Counted from the stretch's first letter, positions 53,577-62,733 are shown. The stretch: DNA of 64,000 nt from Thermohalobaculum sp039184865 (GCA_039184865.1 JBCDAV010000009.1:1-64000), one strand, 5' to 3'. The notes: generated by a model from the letters alone, not told the origin. Numbers and translations: made by a program.

Positions 53577-53826
53577 CACTTGATGCCGGACTTCAGTTTG
53601 CCGAACTGTGTGGCGCTTCAGGATGCCGGTCGTACTTATGCTGGCAGATGCGACTTGCACGGATCTAAGTCTGCGACCGCCTTTGCGGGGGCTCCGCTAC
53701 GCTCATTGTCGACCCACCGAATCCACTCGATCGGCTTGGTTTACGACCGCGCAGGTCTAGTGGGACAAACGCCTGCGGCAAACGGAAAGTCCATCTGGGC
53801 CCCGGCACCGTGCGCTGCTGGTCAGA

Positions 53827-54249
53827 TCAACCGGCTTTCCTGCAATAGAGCTCCAGCCGGTGCGCCACGATCTCGTAGCCATGTTCCTTGGCGACGCGAC
53901 GCTGCAGTTGTTCGATCTCGTCCGAGACGAACTCCCGAACTTCACCCGTCTCGACATCGATCAGGTGATCGTGATGCGGACGTTCAGCCAACTCGAAGCG
54001 GGTCGCGCTGCCGTCGAAGGTGTGCGTCCGCAAAAGCCCTTTCTCCGCCAGCACGGCCAGGGTTCTGTACGCCGTCGCAGGGCTGATGCTCTGATCATGC
54101 CGCCGCGCGCGCGCCAATACCTGCTCGGCGTCCGGATGGTCACGCGCTTCCACGAGAATGCGCGCGATTACTTGACGCGGCCTCGTTATTCGCAGGTCCG
54201 CGCTTCTCAAGAGCGCGTCACCTTCGCTGCTGTAGAAGTGGTCAGACAT
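53827..54249 (-). CDS. mur: Fur family metal regulator, probably Mur-type
   Basis: 140-aa Fur-family repressor. Winged helix with RITRPRQVIARIL and SPATAYRTLAVLAEKGLL; metal-site residues in HHDHLIDVETGEVREF (92-107) and the C-terminal HRLELYCRK. It lacks the paired CxxC structural zinc site, as in alphaproteobacterial Fur/Mur proteins and unlike typical Zur. Start set at 54249 (MSDHF): the longer frame to 54303 would run through the first operator. It is divergent from the sitABCD-type operon, and three evenly spaced palindromes lie between. Likely it represses manganese or iron uptake, and itself, when metal is plentiful. Confidence 0.85.
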   Translation of the reverse strand: MSDHFYSSEGDALLRSADLRITRPRQVIARILVEARDHPDAEQVLARARRHDQSISPATAYRTLAVLAEKGLLRTHTFDGSATRFELAERPHHDHLIDVETGEVREFVSDEIEQLQRRVAKEHGYEIVAHRLELYCRKAG

Positions 54250-54287
54250 GGCATTATGGGTATACGAGGCCAACGAAACTGTGAAGC

Positions 54288-54358
54288 TGAGAGTATTTCT
54301 CACATCGTCCGCTTTTGAGAATTAATCTCATTTTCCTTGACGATGCGAATGCATCGCA
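54288..54358. promoter_or_regulatory. Three 15-bp operators with exact 28-bp spacing
   Basis: TGAGA-GTATT-TCTCA (54288-54302), TGAGA-ATTAA-TCTCA (54316-54330) and TGCGA-ATGCA-TCGCA (54344-54358). All have perfect 5-bp arms and a 5-bp spacer; centres are at 54295, 54323 and 54351. They fill the region between the Fur/Mur gene and the divergent transporter operon, and the form resembles a Fur-family 7-1-7 site. Confidence 0.8.
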
Positions 54359-54418
54359 CTATCGTCTCGGCAGGTTATGAAAGCCATTCGCAAACCTGTT
54401 TCCGCACGGAGCCGACCG

Positions 54419-55375
54419 ATGAATTTGACGAGACGAGCGCTGATTGCCGCTGCTTCGGTGACGACGCTGACGCTGTCGGTAGGTTTTGCGTCGGCCGCAG
54501 ATCGGCTGGACGTGGTGGCCACGACGGGCATGATTGCTGACGCGGTGCAGACCGTGGGCGGTGAACATGTCAAAGTGAAAGCGCTGATGGGTCCCGGTGT
54601 TGATCCGCACGCCTATCGCCAAACCCGGACAGACATTCTCGCAATGTCGAAAGCCGACATCGTTTTGTGGAACGGCCTCTATCTTGAGGCTCAGATGGAA
54701 GAATTCCTTCTGAAGCTGACCGAGGAGAAACCTGTGATTGCCGTTGCAGGCGCTGTTCCTGAGAACCTCCTGATCGGCTCCGAAGACTACGATGAGCGCT
54801 TCGACCCGCATCTCTGGATGAACCCAAATCTCTGGTCGCGCGTTGTCGTCAATATCCGCGATGCTCTGATCGAGGTGCAACCGGAGAAAGCCGACGCTTT
54901 CACCGCCAACGCGGACGCGTACCTGCAGGAGCTGACGACGCTGGCGCGTTACACGACCGAAGTGCTTTCGTCGGTTCCGGTCGAAAGCCGGGTCGTCCTG
55001 TCTGCGCATGATGCTTTCAACTACTTCGGTAACGCCTACGGCTTCGAAGTCGTGGGCATTCAAGGGATCTCCACCGAGTCCGAGGCAGGGCTGCAGCGTA
55101 TCTCGGAGCTCGTCGATATGCTGGTCGAGCGCGACATTCGCGCTGTCTTCGTCGAAACGTCGGTCTCTGACCGCAATGTGCGCGCGCTGATCGAAGGGGC
55201 CGCCGCTGAAGGGCACAAGGTCGTCATTGGTGGCGAGTTGTTTTCCGACGCAATGGGCGAGCCGGGCACCTACCAGGGCACCTATGTCGGGATGATCGAC
55301 TCGAATGCGACAACCATCGCGGCCGCGCTCGGCGGTGTCGCGCCCGACGCCGGCATGCAGGGGCTGCTGAACTGA
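54419..55375 (+). CDS. sitA: Mn/Zn ABC transporter periplasmic binding protein
   Basis: 318-aa cluster A-I metal-binding protein. Signal peptide with basic start (MNLTRRAL) and cleavage near ASA-AD. The metal ligands can be placed at His64 (DPHAY), His131 (DPHLWM), His197 (SAHDAF) and Asp294 (MIDSN), a TroA-like set that allows manganese or zinc. The His-rich loop usual in ZnuA is absent. Start chosen at 54419 with GGAG seven bases upstream; the ATG at 54377 has a poorly spaced site. First gene of a tightly coupled four-gene operon preceded by the operator array. Confidence 0.88.
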   Translation: MNLTRRALIAAASVTTLTLSVGFASAADRLDVVATTGMIADAVQTVGGEHVKVKALMGPGVDPHAYRQTRTDILAMSKADIVLWNGLYLEAQMEEFLLKLTEEKPVIAVAGAVPENLLIGSEDYDERFDPHLWMNPNLWSRVVVNIRDALIEVQPEKADAFTANADAYLQELTTLARYTTEVLSSVPVESRVVLSAHDAFNYFGNAYGFEVVGIQGISTESEAGLQRISELVDMLVERDIRAVFVETSVSDRNVRALIEGAAAEGHKVVIGGELFSDAMGEPGTYQGTYVGMIDSNATTIAAALGGVAPDAGMQGLLN

Positions 55376-56211
55376 TGAACCTCGCACTCGCCAGCAATCC
55401 TCTGAAGATAGCCACTGAGAACGGCGCGCTTTTGCAGGCTCCTATCGCGCCAGCAGACGCGCCTTTGGCCGTGCGGGGTGTCACCGTATCCTACGGCGAG
55501 AAACCGGCGGTGTTCTCCGTCGATGCGACCTTCCCGGAACGCTCTATGTGCGCGATCGTCGGCCCGAACGGCGCCGGCAAGTCGACGCTTCTCAAGGCAG
55601 CCCTCGGGACGATTCCGCGCCTCTCGGGCGAGGTCTATGTTTTCGGGCGGCCGATCGAACAGGCGCGCGAGCGCATCGCTTATGTTCCGCAACGTGCAAG
55701 TGTGGACTGGGATTTCCCGACCACTGTGATCGATGTCGTCCAGATGGGGCTCTATCGCAAGGTCGGGCTGCTCGGGCGCCTTTCGGGGCAGATGGCAAAG
55801 CAGGCGATGGAGTGTCTCGACCGGGTCGGCATGGCCAACTTCGCGCATCGGCAGATCGGACAACTCTCGGGTGGACAGCAGCAGCGGGTCTTTCTAGCGC
55901 GCGCTCTGGCGCAGGACGCTGATCTCTACCTGCTGGACGAGCCGTTTGCCGGCGTAGATGCGGCCACCGAGCGTGCGATCATCGATGTCCTGAAACTGCT
56001 CCGGTCCGAGGGCAAGGCGATGGTGGCTGTGCACCACGACCTGTCGACGGTGCAGGACTACTTCGACCATGTATTCATGATCAACGTGCGGCGGATCGCA
56101 GAGGGCGCGGTCCACACCGCGTTCAACTCCGAAAATCTGCAAGCCACCTATGGTGGCAGGCTCGCGGCCAACCATCTCGACGAGTTGTCGATGGCCAGTG
56201 GAGATCGATGA
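55375..56211 (+). CDS. sitB: Mn/Zn ABC transporter ATP-binding protein
   Basis: 278-aa ATPase of the metal ABC family. A ~30-residue N-terminal extension precedes the core. Walker A GPNGAGKS at residues 63-70, the family AYVPQR stretch, signature LSGGQQQR, Walker B LYLLDEPFAGVD and switch VHHDLST are complete. Begins on the last base of sitA (TGATG) and overlaps sitC by 4 bp. It energises import by the two permeases. Confidence 0.92.
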   Translation: MNLALASNPLKIATENGALLQAPIAPADAPLAVRGVTVSYGEKPAVFSVDATFPERSMCAIVGPNGAGKSTLLKAALGTIPRLSGEVYVFGRPIEQARERIAYVPQRASVDWDFPTTVIDVVQMGLYRKVGLLGRLSGQMAKQAMECLDRVGMANFAHRQIGQLSGGQQQRVFLARALAQDADLYLLDEPFAGVDAATERAIIDVLKLLRSEGKAMVAVHHDLSTVQDYFDHVFMINVRRIAEGAVHTAFNSENLQATYGGRLAANHLDELSMASGDR

Positions 56212-57422
56212 ACGCGTTCTTCGACGCCTTCTTTCTTCAGGCCGGATACAATGCTGCGCTGGTCGCAATCGGCGCGGCGCTTTTGGGCTGTGCAGCAGGA
56301 TCCTCCGGCACGTTCCTTTTCCTGCGAAAGAGGGCTCTGGTCTCGGACGCGGTTGCCCATGCGACGCTACCGGGCGTCGGCCTCGCGTTTATCCTAATGG
56401 TCGCTCTGGGCGGGGACGGGCGCAGTCTTGTCGGTCTTCTCGTCGGCTCGGCGGTGACCGCGTGGATCGGCCTTCTGGTGATCGAATGGATCACCCGGCG
56501 CACACGGCTCGACGAGGACGCCGCGATCGGTGCGGTTCTGGGCGCGTTCTTTGGCGTCGGCGTCGTCTTGTTGACTGTCATCCAGTCGATGAGTGCGGGA
56601 CGACAGGCCGGGTTGGAGAGCTTCCTGCTGGGCTCCACCGCAGGAATGCTGTTCCAGGATGCGGTCGTGATCGCAATCGGCGGCTCGATCACCGTGCTTG
56701 CCACATGGGTCTTACGCCGCCCGATGACACTGGTCGCCTTCGACAGCACCTATGCTGCCTCGATGGGCTACGATGTCCGGCGCATCGATCTGCTCATAAT
56801 GGGTCTCGTGATGGCAGTGACCGTGATCGGGCTGAAACTCGTCGGCCTGATCCTGATCGTCGCGATGCTGATCATTCCCGCCGTAACCGCGCGGTTCTGG
56901 ACCGAGCGGTCCGACAACGTGGTCTGGGTTGCCGGTGCGGTCGGCGGCGCGGCGGGCTATCTGGGCGCGGTGCTCTCGGCGTCAGCGCCCGCTTTGCCCA
57001 CGGGTCCGATCATCGTGCTGGTCACTGCGGCAATATTCGTTTTCTCAATGTTCTTCGCGCCCGTGCGCGGCGTGCTTGCAGCGTTACTGCGCCATCGCCG
57101 GTTTCAGGTGAGAGTCCATCGCCGGCAGGGCTTGCTTGCACTCAGCGCCCAGCATCCGATCCGCGAGGCCTATACGCTTCGTCTTCTGGCCCGCGAGGGT
57201 CTCGTCAGGGCCGATGGCGTCCCGACCGATGCAGGCCGCGCGCAGGCCGCCAAGGTCGCGCGCGATGAGCGTCGTTGGCATATTGCGCGCGAAATCCATC
57301 AGGACGCAGGGCTGACGGGCCGCTACGACGGCGTGACACCGATCGAAGAGGTGTTTACCGCCGACGAAATAGCGGATTTCGATGCCCGGCTCGGTCCACC
57401 CGTTTCCGTGGGTGGCGCGTGA
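56208..57422 (+). CDS. sitC: Mn/Zn ABC transporter permease with C-terminal DtxR-like extension
   Basis: 404 aa. Residues 1 to about 290 form the ABC-3 permease with many membrane helices and the motif SSGTFLFLRKRALVSDAVAHATLPGVG. About 110 extra C-terminal residues (HRRQGLLALSAQHPIREAYTLRLLAREG, then VPTDAGRAQAAKVARDERRWH) resemble the winged-helix and dimerisation region of DtxR/MntR repressors. Related permeases with such a tail are known in TroC-like systems; here its job could be metal feedback, which is inference. Coupled by overlaps to the genes on both sides. Confidence 0.88.
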   Translation: MNAFFDAFFLQAGYNAALVAIGAALLGCAAGSSGTFLFLRKRALVSDAVAHATLPGVGLAFILMVALGGDGRSLVGLLVGSAVTAWIGLLVIEWITRRTRLDEDAAIGAVLGAFFGVGVVLLTVIQSMSAGRQAGLESFLLGSTAGMLFQDAVVIAIGGSITVLATWVLRRPMTLVAFDSTYAASMGYDVRRIDLLIMGLVMAVTVIGLKLVGLILIVAMLIIPAVTARFWTERSDNVVWVAGAVGGAAGYLGAVLSASAPALPTGPIIVLVTAAIFVFSMFFAPVRGVLAALLRHRRFQVRVHRRQGLLALSAQHPIREAYTLRLLAREGLVRADGVPTDAGRAQAAKVARDERRWHIAREIHQDAGLTGRYDGVTPIEEVFTADEIADFDARLGPPVSVGGA

Positions 57423-58354
57423 TGGGCGCCGAGTTTGTCCAGATCTCGCTGACGCCGATAGTGATCGCGGTCCTCGCGGCAATAGCCTGTGCGCTCCCCG
57501 GAAATTTCCTGATCCTGAGACGCCAGGCGCTGATTGGCGACGCGATCAGTCACGTTGTGCTCCCGGGCATCGTCGTCGCGTTCATTCTGACCGGCGTGAT
57601 CTCGGCAATCCCGATGCTGGTCGGGGCGGCCACCGCCTCGGTCATCGCCGTGCTGCTGATCGAGGCGGTCAAGCGGCTGGGCGGGATCGAACCGGGTGCC
57701 GCGATGGGTGTCGTCTTCACCTCGATGTTCGCGGCCGGCGTGTTGATCCTGGAGCAGACGGATACGAGCAAGGTCCACATCGACGTCGAGCACGCGTTGA
57801 TGGGGAATCTCGAGTCGTTGGTCTGGTTCCGCGCCGAGGGCTGGCATTCGCTCTTCGACCCGGAAGCCCTTGCCTCGCTTCCGCATGAACTGCAGCGGAT
57901 CGCGATCGTTTGCGCAATTGTGGCCGGGCTCACGTTGATCTTCTGGCGCTGGTTGAAGATTGCGACATTTGACGAGGGTTTCGCACAATCGCTTGGCATC
58001 CCGACCGCAACGATTGGATATGGACTTGTCGTCGCCGCCGCGCTGGCCGCCGTCGCAGCCTTCGACGCGGTGGGATCCATCATCGTGATTGCCATGTTCA
58101 TCTGTCCACCCGCAGCGGCCCGGCTCATGACAAATCGGTTGTCACATCAATTGTGGTGGTCGGTAGCCTTTGCGACCGCGTCTGCAGTCTTTGGCTACGT
58201 GCTCGCGGGCTACGGACCGATATGGTTGGGAGCGCAGAACGCCGTCAGCGCGGCCGGAATGATCGCCGCGGTTTCGGGCGTGATACTCGGGCTGGCCTGT
58301 CTCTACGGTCCGCATCGCAGCCGGGTTGGCGCCGAGAAAGGAAAGATTGCCTGA
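57422..58354 (+). CDS. sitD: Mn/Zn ABC transporter second permease
   Basis: 310-aa ABC-3 family permease with eight or so hydrophobic segments; family motif LPGNFLILRRQALIGDAISHVVLPGIVVAF near the N-terminus and GSIIVIAMFICPPAAARL late. Start set at 57422 (TGATGG overlap with the sitC stop); a longer upstream frame lies inside sitC. Last gene of the operon. Two different permeases are the rule in SitCD/TroCD-type transporters. Confidence 0.9.
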   Translation: MGAEFVQISLTPIVIAVLAAIACALPGNFLILRRQALIGDAISHVVLPGIVVAFILTGVISAIPMLVGAATASVIAVLLIEAVKRLGGIEPGAAMGVVFTSMFAAGVLILEQTDTSKVHIDVEHALMGNLESLVWFRAEGWHSLFDPEALASLPHELQRIAIVCAIVAGLTLIFWRWLKIATFDEGFAQSLGIPTATIGYGLVVAAALAAVAAFDAVGSIIVIAMFICPPAAARLMTNRLSHQLWWSVAFATASAVFGYVLAGYGPIWLGAQNAVSAAGMIAAVSGVILGLACLYGPHRSRVGAEKGKIA

Positions 58355-58427
58355 CGACGCGCGACCGAGACGGAGTTGCCTCTGTGCTGCCGCTCGGGGC
58401 CAATGCTTCGCTTTAGAAGTTGGATCA

Positions 58428-59217
58428 TTAGGCCAGCTGCGTGGCAGGGACCTGTTGCTCTTCATCGTCATCCTGCCGCGCTCCGGGATTGAACTGCAGC
58501 AGCCGGGCCGAGTTCAGAATGATCAGCAGCGCATCGACATTGTGGATCACCGCCACGGTCACGGGGCCGACCAATCCGGCAGCGGCCAGCGTGACAAACA
58601 GAAAACTCGCTGCGAGAGCGATCGCGAAGTTGATGTTCATCACGAAGCGCGCTTCATGCGCCAGTTGAACCATGTTGACCAACCGGTCCAAGCGGCCATG
58701 CGTGAGCACGAGGTCTGAGGAAGCCAACGCAACGTCGGTATTGCCGCCACCGATGGCCACGCCGACATTTGCCGCCTTCAGGGCCAGAGCATCATTGATG
58801 CCGTCGCCGACGATCAATACCCGCCGGTTCTCGCCTTGCTCTTCTTAGACGCGCTGCAGCTTTTCTGCCGGCAGAACTACGCCGATGGCGGTATCGATGT
58901 TGAGGGATCGAGCAACGTCCTGAACGACCGCTTCGCGGTCGCCGGATACCGCAATTGGTTCGAAAGACCCAGCCCGCGAAGATCCGCAAGCGACTCAGGT
59001 GCCTCCTGACGAATGGTGTCAGCGAGATGGATCCAGCCAAGGAACCGGTCATCGCAGGACAGCCCGACCAGCGGGCCATCGTGATCCGGCTCCGGCAACA
59101 GGTTGACGCCGTTCTCAACGTGCAGAGCAGCCCGCCCAAGACGATAGCGATGCCCGTCGATGGTAGCTGGACACCCGCAAGAACTCGATGATTTGAGGGA
59201 TGCTGTCGCTGTTGACC
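58428..59217 (-). pseudogene. Heavy-metal P1B-type ATPase, degraded C-terminal half
   Basis: Remnant of a metal-exporting P-type ATPase. The last 129 residues are intact and include GDGINDALALKAANVGVAIG (hinge and Mg site) and the two final membrane helices. Upstream pieces are recognisable in shifting frames: VSGDREAVVQDVARSLNID, then AEKLQRV followed by an in-frame TAA near 58,846, TIRQEAPESLADLRGLGLSNQ, YRLGRAALHVENGV, and SIPQIIEFLRVSSYH. At least two frameshifts and one stop are needed. The phosphorylation domain and N-terminus are missing, replaced by an IS5-type remnant. It was probably the last gene of the SPFH operon. Confidence 0.85.
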
Positions 59218-59219
59218 GC

Positions 59220-59540
59220 GGAGTGACGCTGCAAATGTCCGGATCACAGTGATCGAGGGGTGTTTTCCTCGATTTTGGCCGGACTCATCCCAGGCCAACC
59301 CGGCGTTCATGGAAGATCAGACGGTCGAAGTTGTAGGCCAGGTTGGCCAGCGTCAGTTTTGCCTCAGCCCGTGCCAGCCCGATGGTCCGGACAAACAGCC
59401 CGAACCGGGTTTTCTGATGAGCGAAAACATGTTCGACCCGGGCTCGCACTGCCGACTTGCGTGCGTTCGCCCGTGACGTCGCCTCCGGCATCGGTCGCCC
59501 TTGCGGTTTACGCATGTGGATGCGGCTGGTCAGCCTCGCT
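59220..59540 (-). mobile_element. IS5 family transposase C-terminal remnant
   Basis: The minus strand encodes the end of an IS5-type DDE transposase: SRIHMRKPQGRPMPEATSRANARKSAVRARVEHVFAHQKTRFG and FVRTIGLARAEAKLTLANLAYNFDRLIFHERR, with stop at 59285. The catalytic N-terminal part is absent. It joins directly to a truncated SPFH gene on one side and to the P-type ATPase remnant on the other. I could not identify terminal inverted repeats or a target duplication; the boundaries are approximate. Confidence 0.85.
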
Positions 59541-60056
59541 CTGCGCGCGTTGAAACGCCTGCCGGATCGCCTGCTCGATCTTGGGGAACGCGTCGATCTC
59601 GCGCGTACGGCGGGATTGCTCGGGGTCGGCAAGGAATGCGTAGGAGACCGGATCTCGCACCCGCCAGAAGATCGTCGCACCGACGTGGATCGCGCTTTGA
59701 TCTCCCGTCAGCACATATCCCAGAACCCTGGGATCGAAGCTGACCCCGTTTGCCTCTAAGCTTTTGACCTCCAGAGAGAACTTGCGGGTTGCCGCGGGTA
59801 TCAGGCGCACTTCGCCAATCGGTGAAGGCCACCACCACACAAGCCCACCGCCTTCGCGCGCTTTGACTTCCGCATCGCCGAACGCGATCACGACCGCCTG
59901 CCTGTCCGCCGGAACCGAGACCATGCCGCTCGCCACCCACATGGCGGCCAGCGCGACCATCAACGCGATGACGAAGCGCAGCGCCGACCGAAGCGATCGG
60001 GCCAGGGCCTGGTCCTGATCGCGCGCATTCGTTTGCTGATTAAGCTTTGCGCTCAC
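59508..60056 (-). pseudogene. SPFH/HflK-like protein truncated by IS remnant
   Basis: 182-aa frame. One membrane helix (about residues 28-48) precedes an SPFH/band-7 domain (VSVPADRQAVVIAFGDAEVK, WWPSPIGEVRLIP, LTGDQSAIHVGATIFWRVRD). The true protein ends near AFQRAQSEA, about 59,545; the final residues come from the IS sequence. Full HflK-type proteins have 300 or more residues, so roughly half is lost. The start overlaps the stop of the upstream SPFH gene by 4 bp. Confidence 0.82.
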
Positions 60057-60973
60057 TCCTCAAGCCCCGGCACGTTGGTGATCGCCTCGAATGGCGGCGC
60101 GTTGCCGCGAATGATGATGCGGGTCTGTTTGCCGACGATCGTCTCCAGACTGTCGAGGCTGCGCTTGAAGCGATAGAGTTCCGGGTCCTCGCGGTGGACA
60201 TCGGCGTAAATCTGGTTCGCCTCTTCGATCGCGCTTGCCCGAATGCTTGCGGCCTTTTCATGCGCCTTTGCCTCGATCGTGCGCGCCTCGCTCTCGGTTT
60301 GCGAGCGGATCTGTCCGGCCCGAGCCTTGCCAACAGCCAGAATGCGCTCGGCCAGCACTTCGCGCTCCTTTGCCATGGCGTCGATGGTGCTTTGCAAGGT
60401 TCTTTCGGGGACCTGCAGACGCTCCAGATGGATCGCAAAAACCTCGATGCCGTATTCCTCGCGAAGACCCTCGCGTGCGCTCTCAGTGATCTGCTCTTCG
60501 AACTCGGCAAGCTGCGTGGCGGTGTCTTGCGTGTTCACGAGCTGCTTGAGTTGAAAACCGCCGGCGATTTCCTGCATCTTTGACTGCATGATCTTGCGCA
60601 GCAGATCAGCGACCTGCTGGCGGTCATTGCGCAGACTGCGCAGGAACGTGACGACCGCATCGTCTCCACGGGGGATACGCCAGACACTGAACGCTTCCAT
60701 GGTGAGTGTTGAGACCGCATCCCCGTCAGCAATCGGCGTATTGATCAGCCCGGACGAGGTCGAGTGAAGCCGGTTGTCGATCCGGATGGTGCGTTCGATC
60801 TGCGCTGGCCAGCGCCAGGCAACGCCATTGTCGGTCAGAATCCGTGTCGGATGTCCGAACCGCGTCACGACGAGGCTGTGGTCCGGTGTGATCGTTACGA
60901 TGCACGCCTCAGCCGCGGAGAGGATGACCAACGTGGCCGCGATCCAAACGCGGGGAGAGCGAAGTCGGTTCAC
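60053..60973 (-). CDS. SPFH-domain protein, HflC-like protease modulator
   Basis: 306-aa inner-membrane protein with an N-terminal signal-anchor (about 9-27) and an SPFH/band-7 domain (VTITPDHSLVVTRFGHPTRIL onward), then a long charged helix (about 190-260, rich in Ala/Glu/Arg) likely to coil with partner SPFH proteins. HflK/HflC pairs shape FtsH activity in membrane microdomains. Here it is the only intact member of a three-SPFH operon whose other members and associated P-type ATPase are damaged, so its function may be lost or altered. Confidence 0.85.
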   Translation of the reverse strand: MNRLRSPRVWIAATLVILSAAEACIVTITPDHSLVVTRFGHPTRILTDNGVAWRWPAQIERTIRIDNRLHSTSSGLINTPIADGDAVSTLTMEAFSVWRIPRGDDAVVTFLRSLRNDRQQVADLLRKIMQSKMQEIAGGFQLKQLVNTQDTATQLAEFEEQITESAREGLREEYGIEVFAIHLERLQVPERTLQSTIDAMAKEREVLAERILAVGKARAGQIRSQTESEARTIEAKAHEKAASIRASAIEEANQIYADVHREDPELYRFKRSLDSLETIVGKQTRIIIRGNAPPFEAITNVPGLEE

Positions 60974-60985
60974 ACGCCTGTCCTT

Positions 60986-61580
60986 CTATTCGGGCAGCCG
61001 CGCGCGCTGCGATTGTTCATTGAGATCGACCACGAAACCCTGTCCGGCATCGATCTCCGGATCGACGATGATCAGGTTCTTGTCAGCAAAGGTTCGCTCG
61101 AACGCCTGCAGCGAACGTTCAAAAGAGAAAACGTCTTCTTCCTCGTCATAAGCGCGCCGCTCAGCCGCGAAGGCGATCCTCTCCGCGCGTGCGGGCCGTG
61201 TCGCTGAAGCTGTCCGCCTTGGCCTGATCATTGATCTGCGCTGCTGCGAGGTCGCCTTTCGCTGCTCGGCAGCTGCACGAGCGATGTTCTCCAACACTGC
61301 ACTGTCCTTTTCGGCACCGTGCACACGGTGGAACGTCGCTGCGGTGTCGATGGGCGGATGAACGGCCTCGAAGATGACATCGACGATGTCGATCCCCGAC
61401 TCCAGATCATTCAGGCGCTTCTGGACTGCTTCATGGTGCAAGCTGGAAAAGCGTGAGACGTCAGCGAAGAGAAGATCCTCCGCCGTGCGGTTCTTGAAAG
61501 TGTTGATCAGTTCGCGCCCGTCGATCTGGCGATCGGCCTGTCCGGTTCTGCCACGTGATAGCTCGTCCGCAGGCTGGCCG
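60986..61580 (-). pseudogene. HflK-like SPFH C-terminal fragment with compensating frameshifts
   Basis: The minus strand reads ADRQIDGRELINTFKNRTAEDLLF, RLNDLESGIDIVDVIFEAVHPP and AVLENIARAAAEQRK in one frame, matching the second half of HflK-type proteins. It then continues better in another frame (KGDLAAAQINDQAKADSF, ARTRGED) for about 90 bp before returning (FAAERRAYDEEEDVFSFERSLQAFERTFADKN). The N-terminal half is missing: a stop lies just upstream of the homologous part. It ends 12 bp before the HflC-like start. Confidence 0.75.
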
Positions 61581-61695
61581 ACGGGTCAAGCCCGACGCGA
61601 GCGGAGTTGATTGTACTCCTCATCACCAAGACACCACGGTATCGCGGATGCGGTACCGAGAACGATGGCCCCGCCTCCCGGTTCGGACGTTCTCC

Positions 61696-62733
61696 TCACC
61701 CTGGCTTGGTGCCCGAAACCTGCGCTGAGTTCTTATGCTTCCTCGTGGCGCCGCTGGTGAAGCCCGCCTCACTGATCCAGTTTTCAATCGACTTTGTCGG
61801 GTGGGTTCTGGCGCCTGTCATCGTGAAATAAAGCAGCGAAGTCGCGCCGGCGATGAAATCGATTGGTCCTTCCTCGTCTGGGAAGTCCACATCGTTGGTA
61901 ACGATAATACCACCAGGTTTCAGCGCGTTGAACGTGCGGTTGATGAGCTCTTCGCACTGTTCATCCTTGAGAACGTGCAGAATGTTTGAAAGCAGCGCGA
62001 AGTCGTAACCATCGCCCCATTCAGTCTGGAAAAAGTCTCCCTCTACGTAGCTGATGCGATCGGAGAGACCGGCGTTCTCTACCTCTTCTTTGCCAGATTC
62101 CGCAGATTCCGGGAGGTCGAGAATGGTGGCCTTGAGGCTCGGATATTGTTTGCAAAAGCCTATGCTGTATTGAGCAGGACCACCCGCCACATCCAGCATT
62201 TTTTCAGGCTTGCCGGTGAGTTTCACATTCTTAAGGAGTGACTTTACAGAGTCGCCCGAGACGCTCTTCAAGAATGACAAATAGTGAGGCCAGGAGGTCT
62301 CGGTGCTGGGTTTGAAGTGAAAGTTCTCCACCGAGCCGGTTCTCACAGCTTGGTCCAACAGCTCGAATTTTTTCGCGACGTCCGGAGCAAAGCGCAGAAT
62401 TGACTGCGCCGCATCGCCGAGACGTCCGTGCAATGACTTCTGAAACCCGGCATCGATTTCGAAACGGCCATTTTCGCGCGAGACATATCCGAATGCAGTA
62501 AGTGCCTCGAGTAGGACTTTCGTGGCGTGCTGATCCGTGTCCAGCGTTTCTGCCACTTCTTCGACAGAAAGCGGTTTGGTTGCGAGCAGTTCGAATAAAT
62601 TGAGCCGTTGTGCTGTCAGAACAGCGTTCGTCATGACTGTCGTAAAGAACGGGGCGAAGGCTTTTTCGGGCAGAATTCCGGTTGCGAGAAACATCGTCTC
62701 GAAGATTGTTTCCCCTTTGAGGCCAATTTTCAT
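61696..62733 (-). CDS. SAM-dependent methyltransferase (O-methyltransferase-2 type)
   Basis: 345 aa. N-terminal winged-helix dimerisation domain (LTAQRLNLFELLATKPLSVEEVAETLDTD) and a C-terminal Rossmann-type methyltransferase with SAM motif LDVAGGPAQYSIGFC, acidic ILDLPESAE and GDFFQTEWG. The layout is that of plant COMT-like and bacterial hydroxyneurosporene or polyketide O-methyltransferases. The substrate cannot be told; no biosynthetic neighbours are present. It is separated from the degraded SPFH operon by about 115 bp and uses less GC-biased codons than the surrounding genes, perhaps acquired separately. Confidence 0.88.
   Translation of the reverse strand: MKIGLKGETIFETMFLATGILPEKAFAPFFTTVMTNAVLTAQRLNLFELLATKPLSVEEVAETLDTDQHATKVLLEALTAFGYVSRENGRFEIDAGFQKSLHGRLGDAAQSILRFAPDVAKKFELLDQAVRTGSVENFHFKPSTETSWPHYLSFLKSVSGDSVKSLLKNVKLTGKPEKMLDVAGGPAQYSIGFCKQYPSLKATILDLPESAESGKEEVENAGLSDRISYVEGDFFQTEWGDGYDFALLSNILHVLKDEQCEELINRTFNALKPGGIIVTNDVDFPDEEGPIDFIAGATSLLYFTMTGARTHPTKSIENWISEAGFTSGATRKHKNSAQVSGTKPG

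Larger units (their letters stand above)
53463..53826. other. Intergenic region between heme oxygenase and Fur/Mur genes
   Basis: 364 bp between two minus-strand genes. It contains the heme oxygenase promoter and palindrome on its left side; the rest (53,580-53,826) shows no gene or clear site. Confidence 0.5.

Noticed and set aside
54250..54303. N-terminal extension of the Fur/Mur regulator
   Set aside because: It would run through the first palindrome of the operator array, and Fur-family proteins begin at the shorter start.
59501..59759. Plus-strand frames across the IS/SPFH junction
   Set aside because: They are shadows of the minus-strand transposase and SPFH sequence and show no family features.
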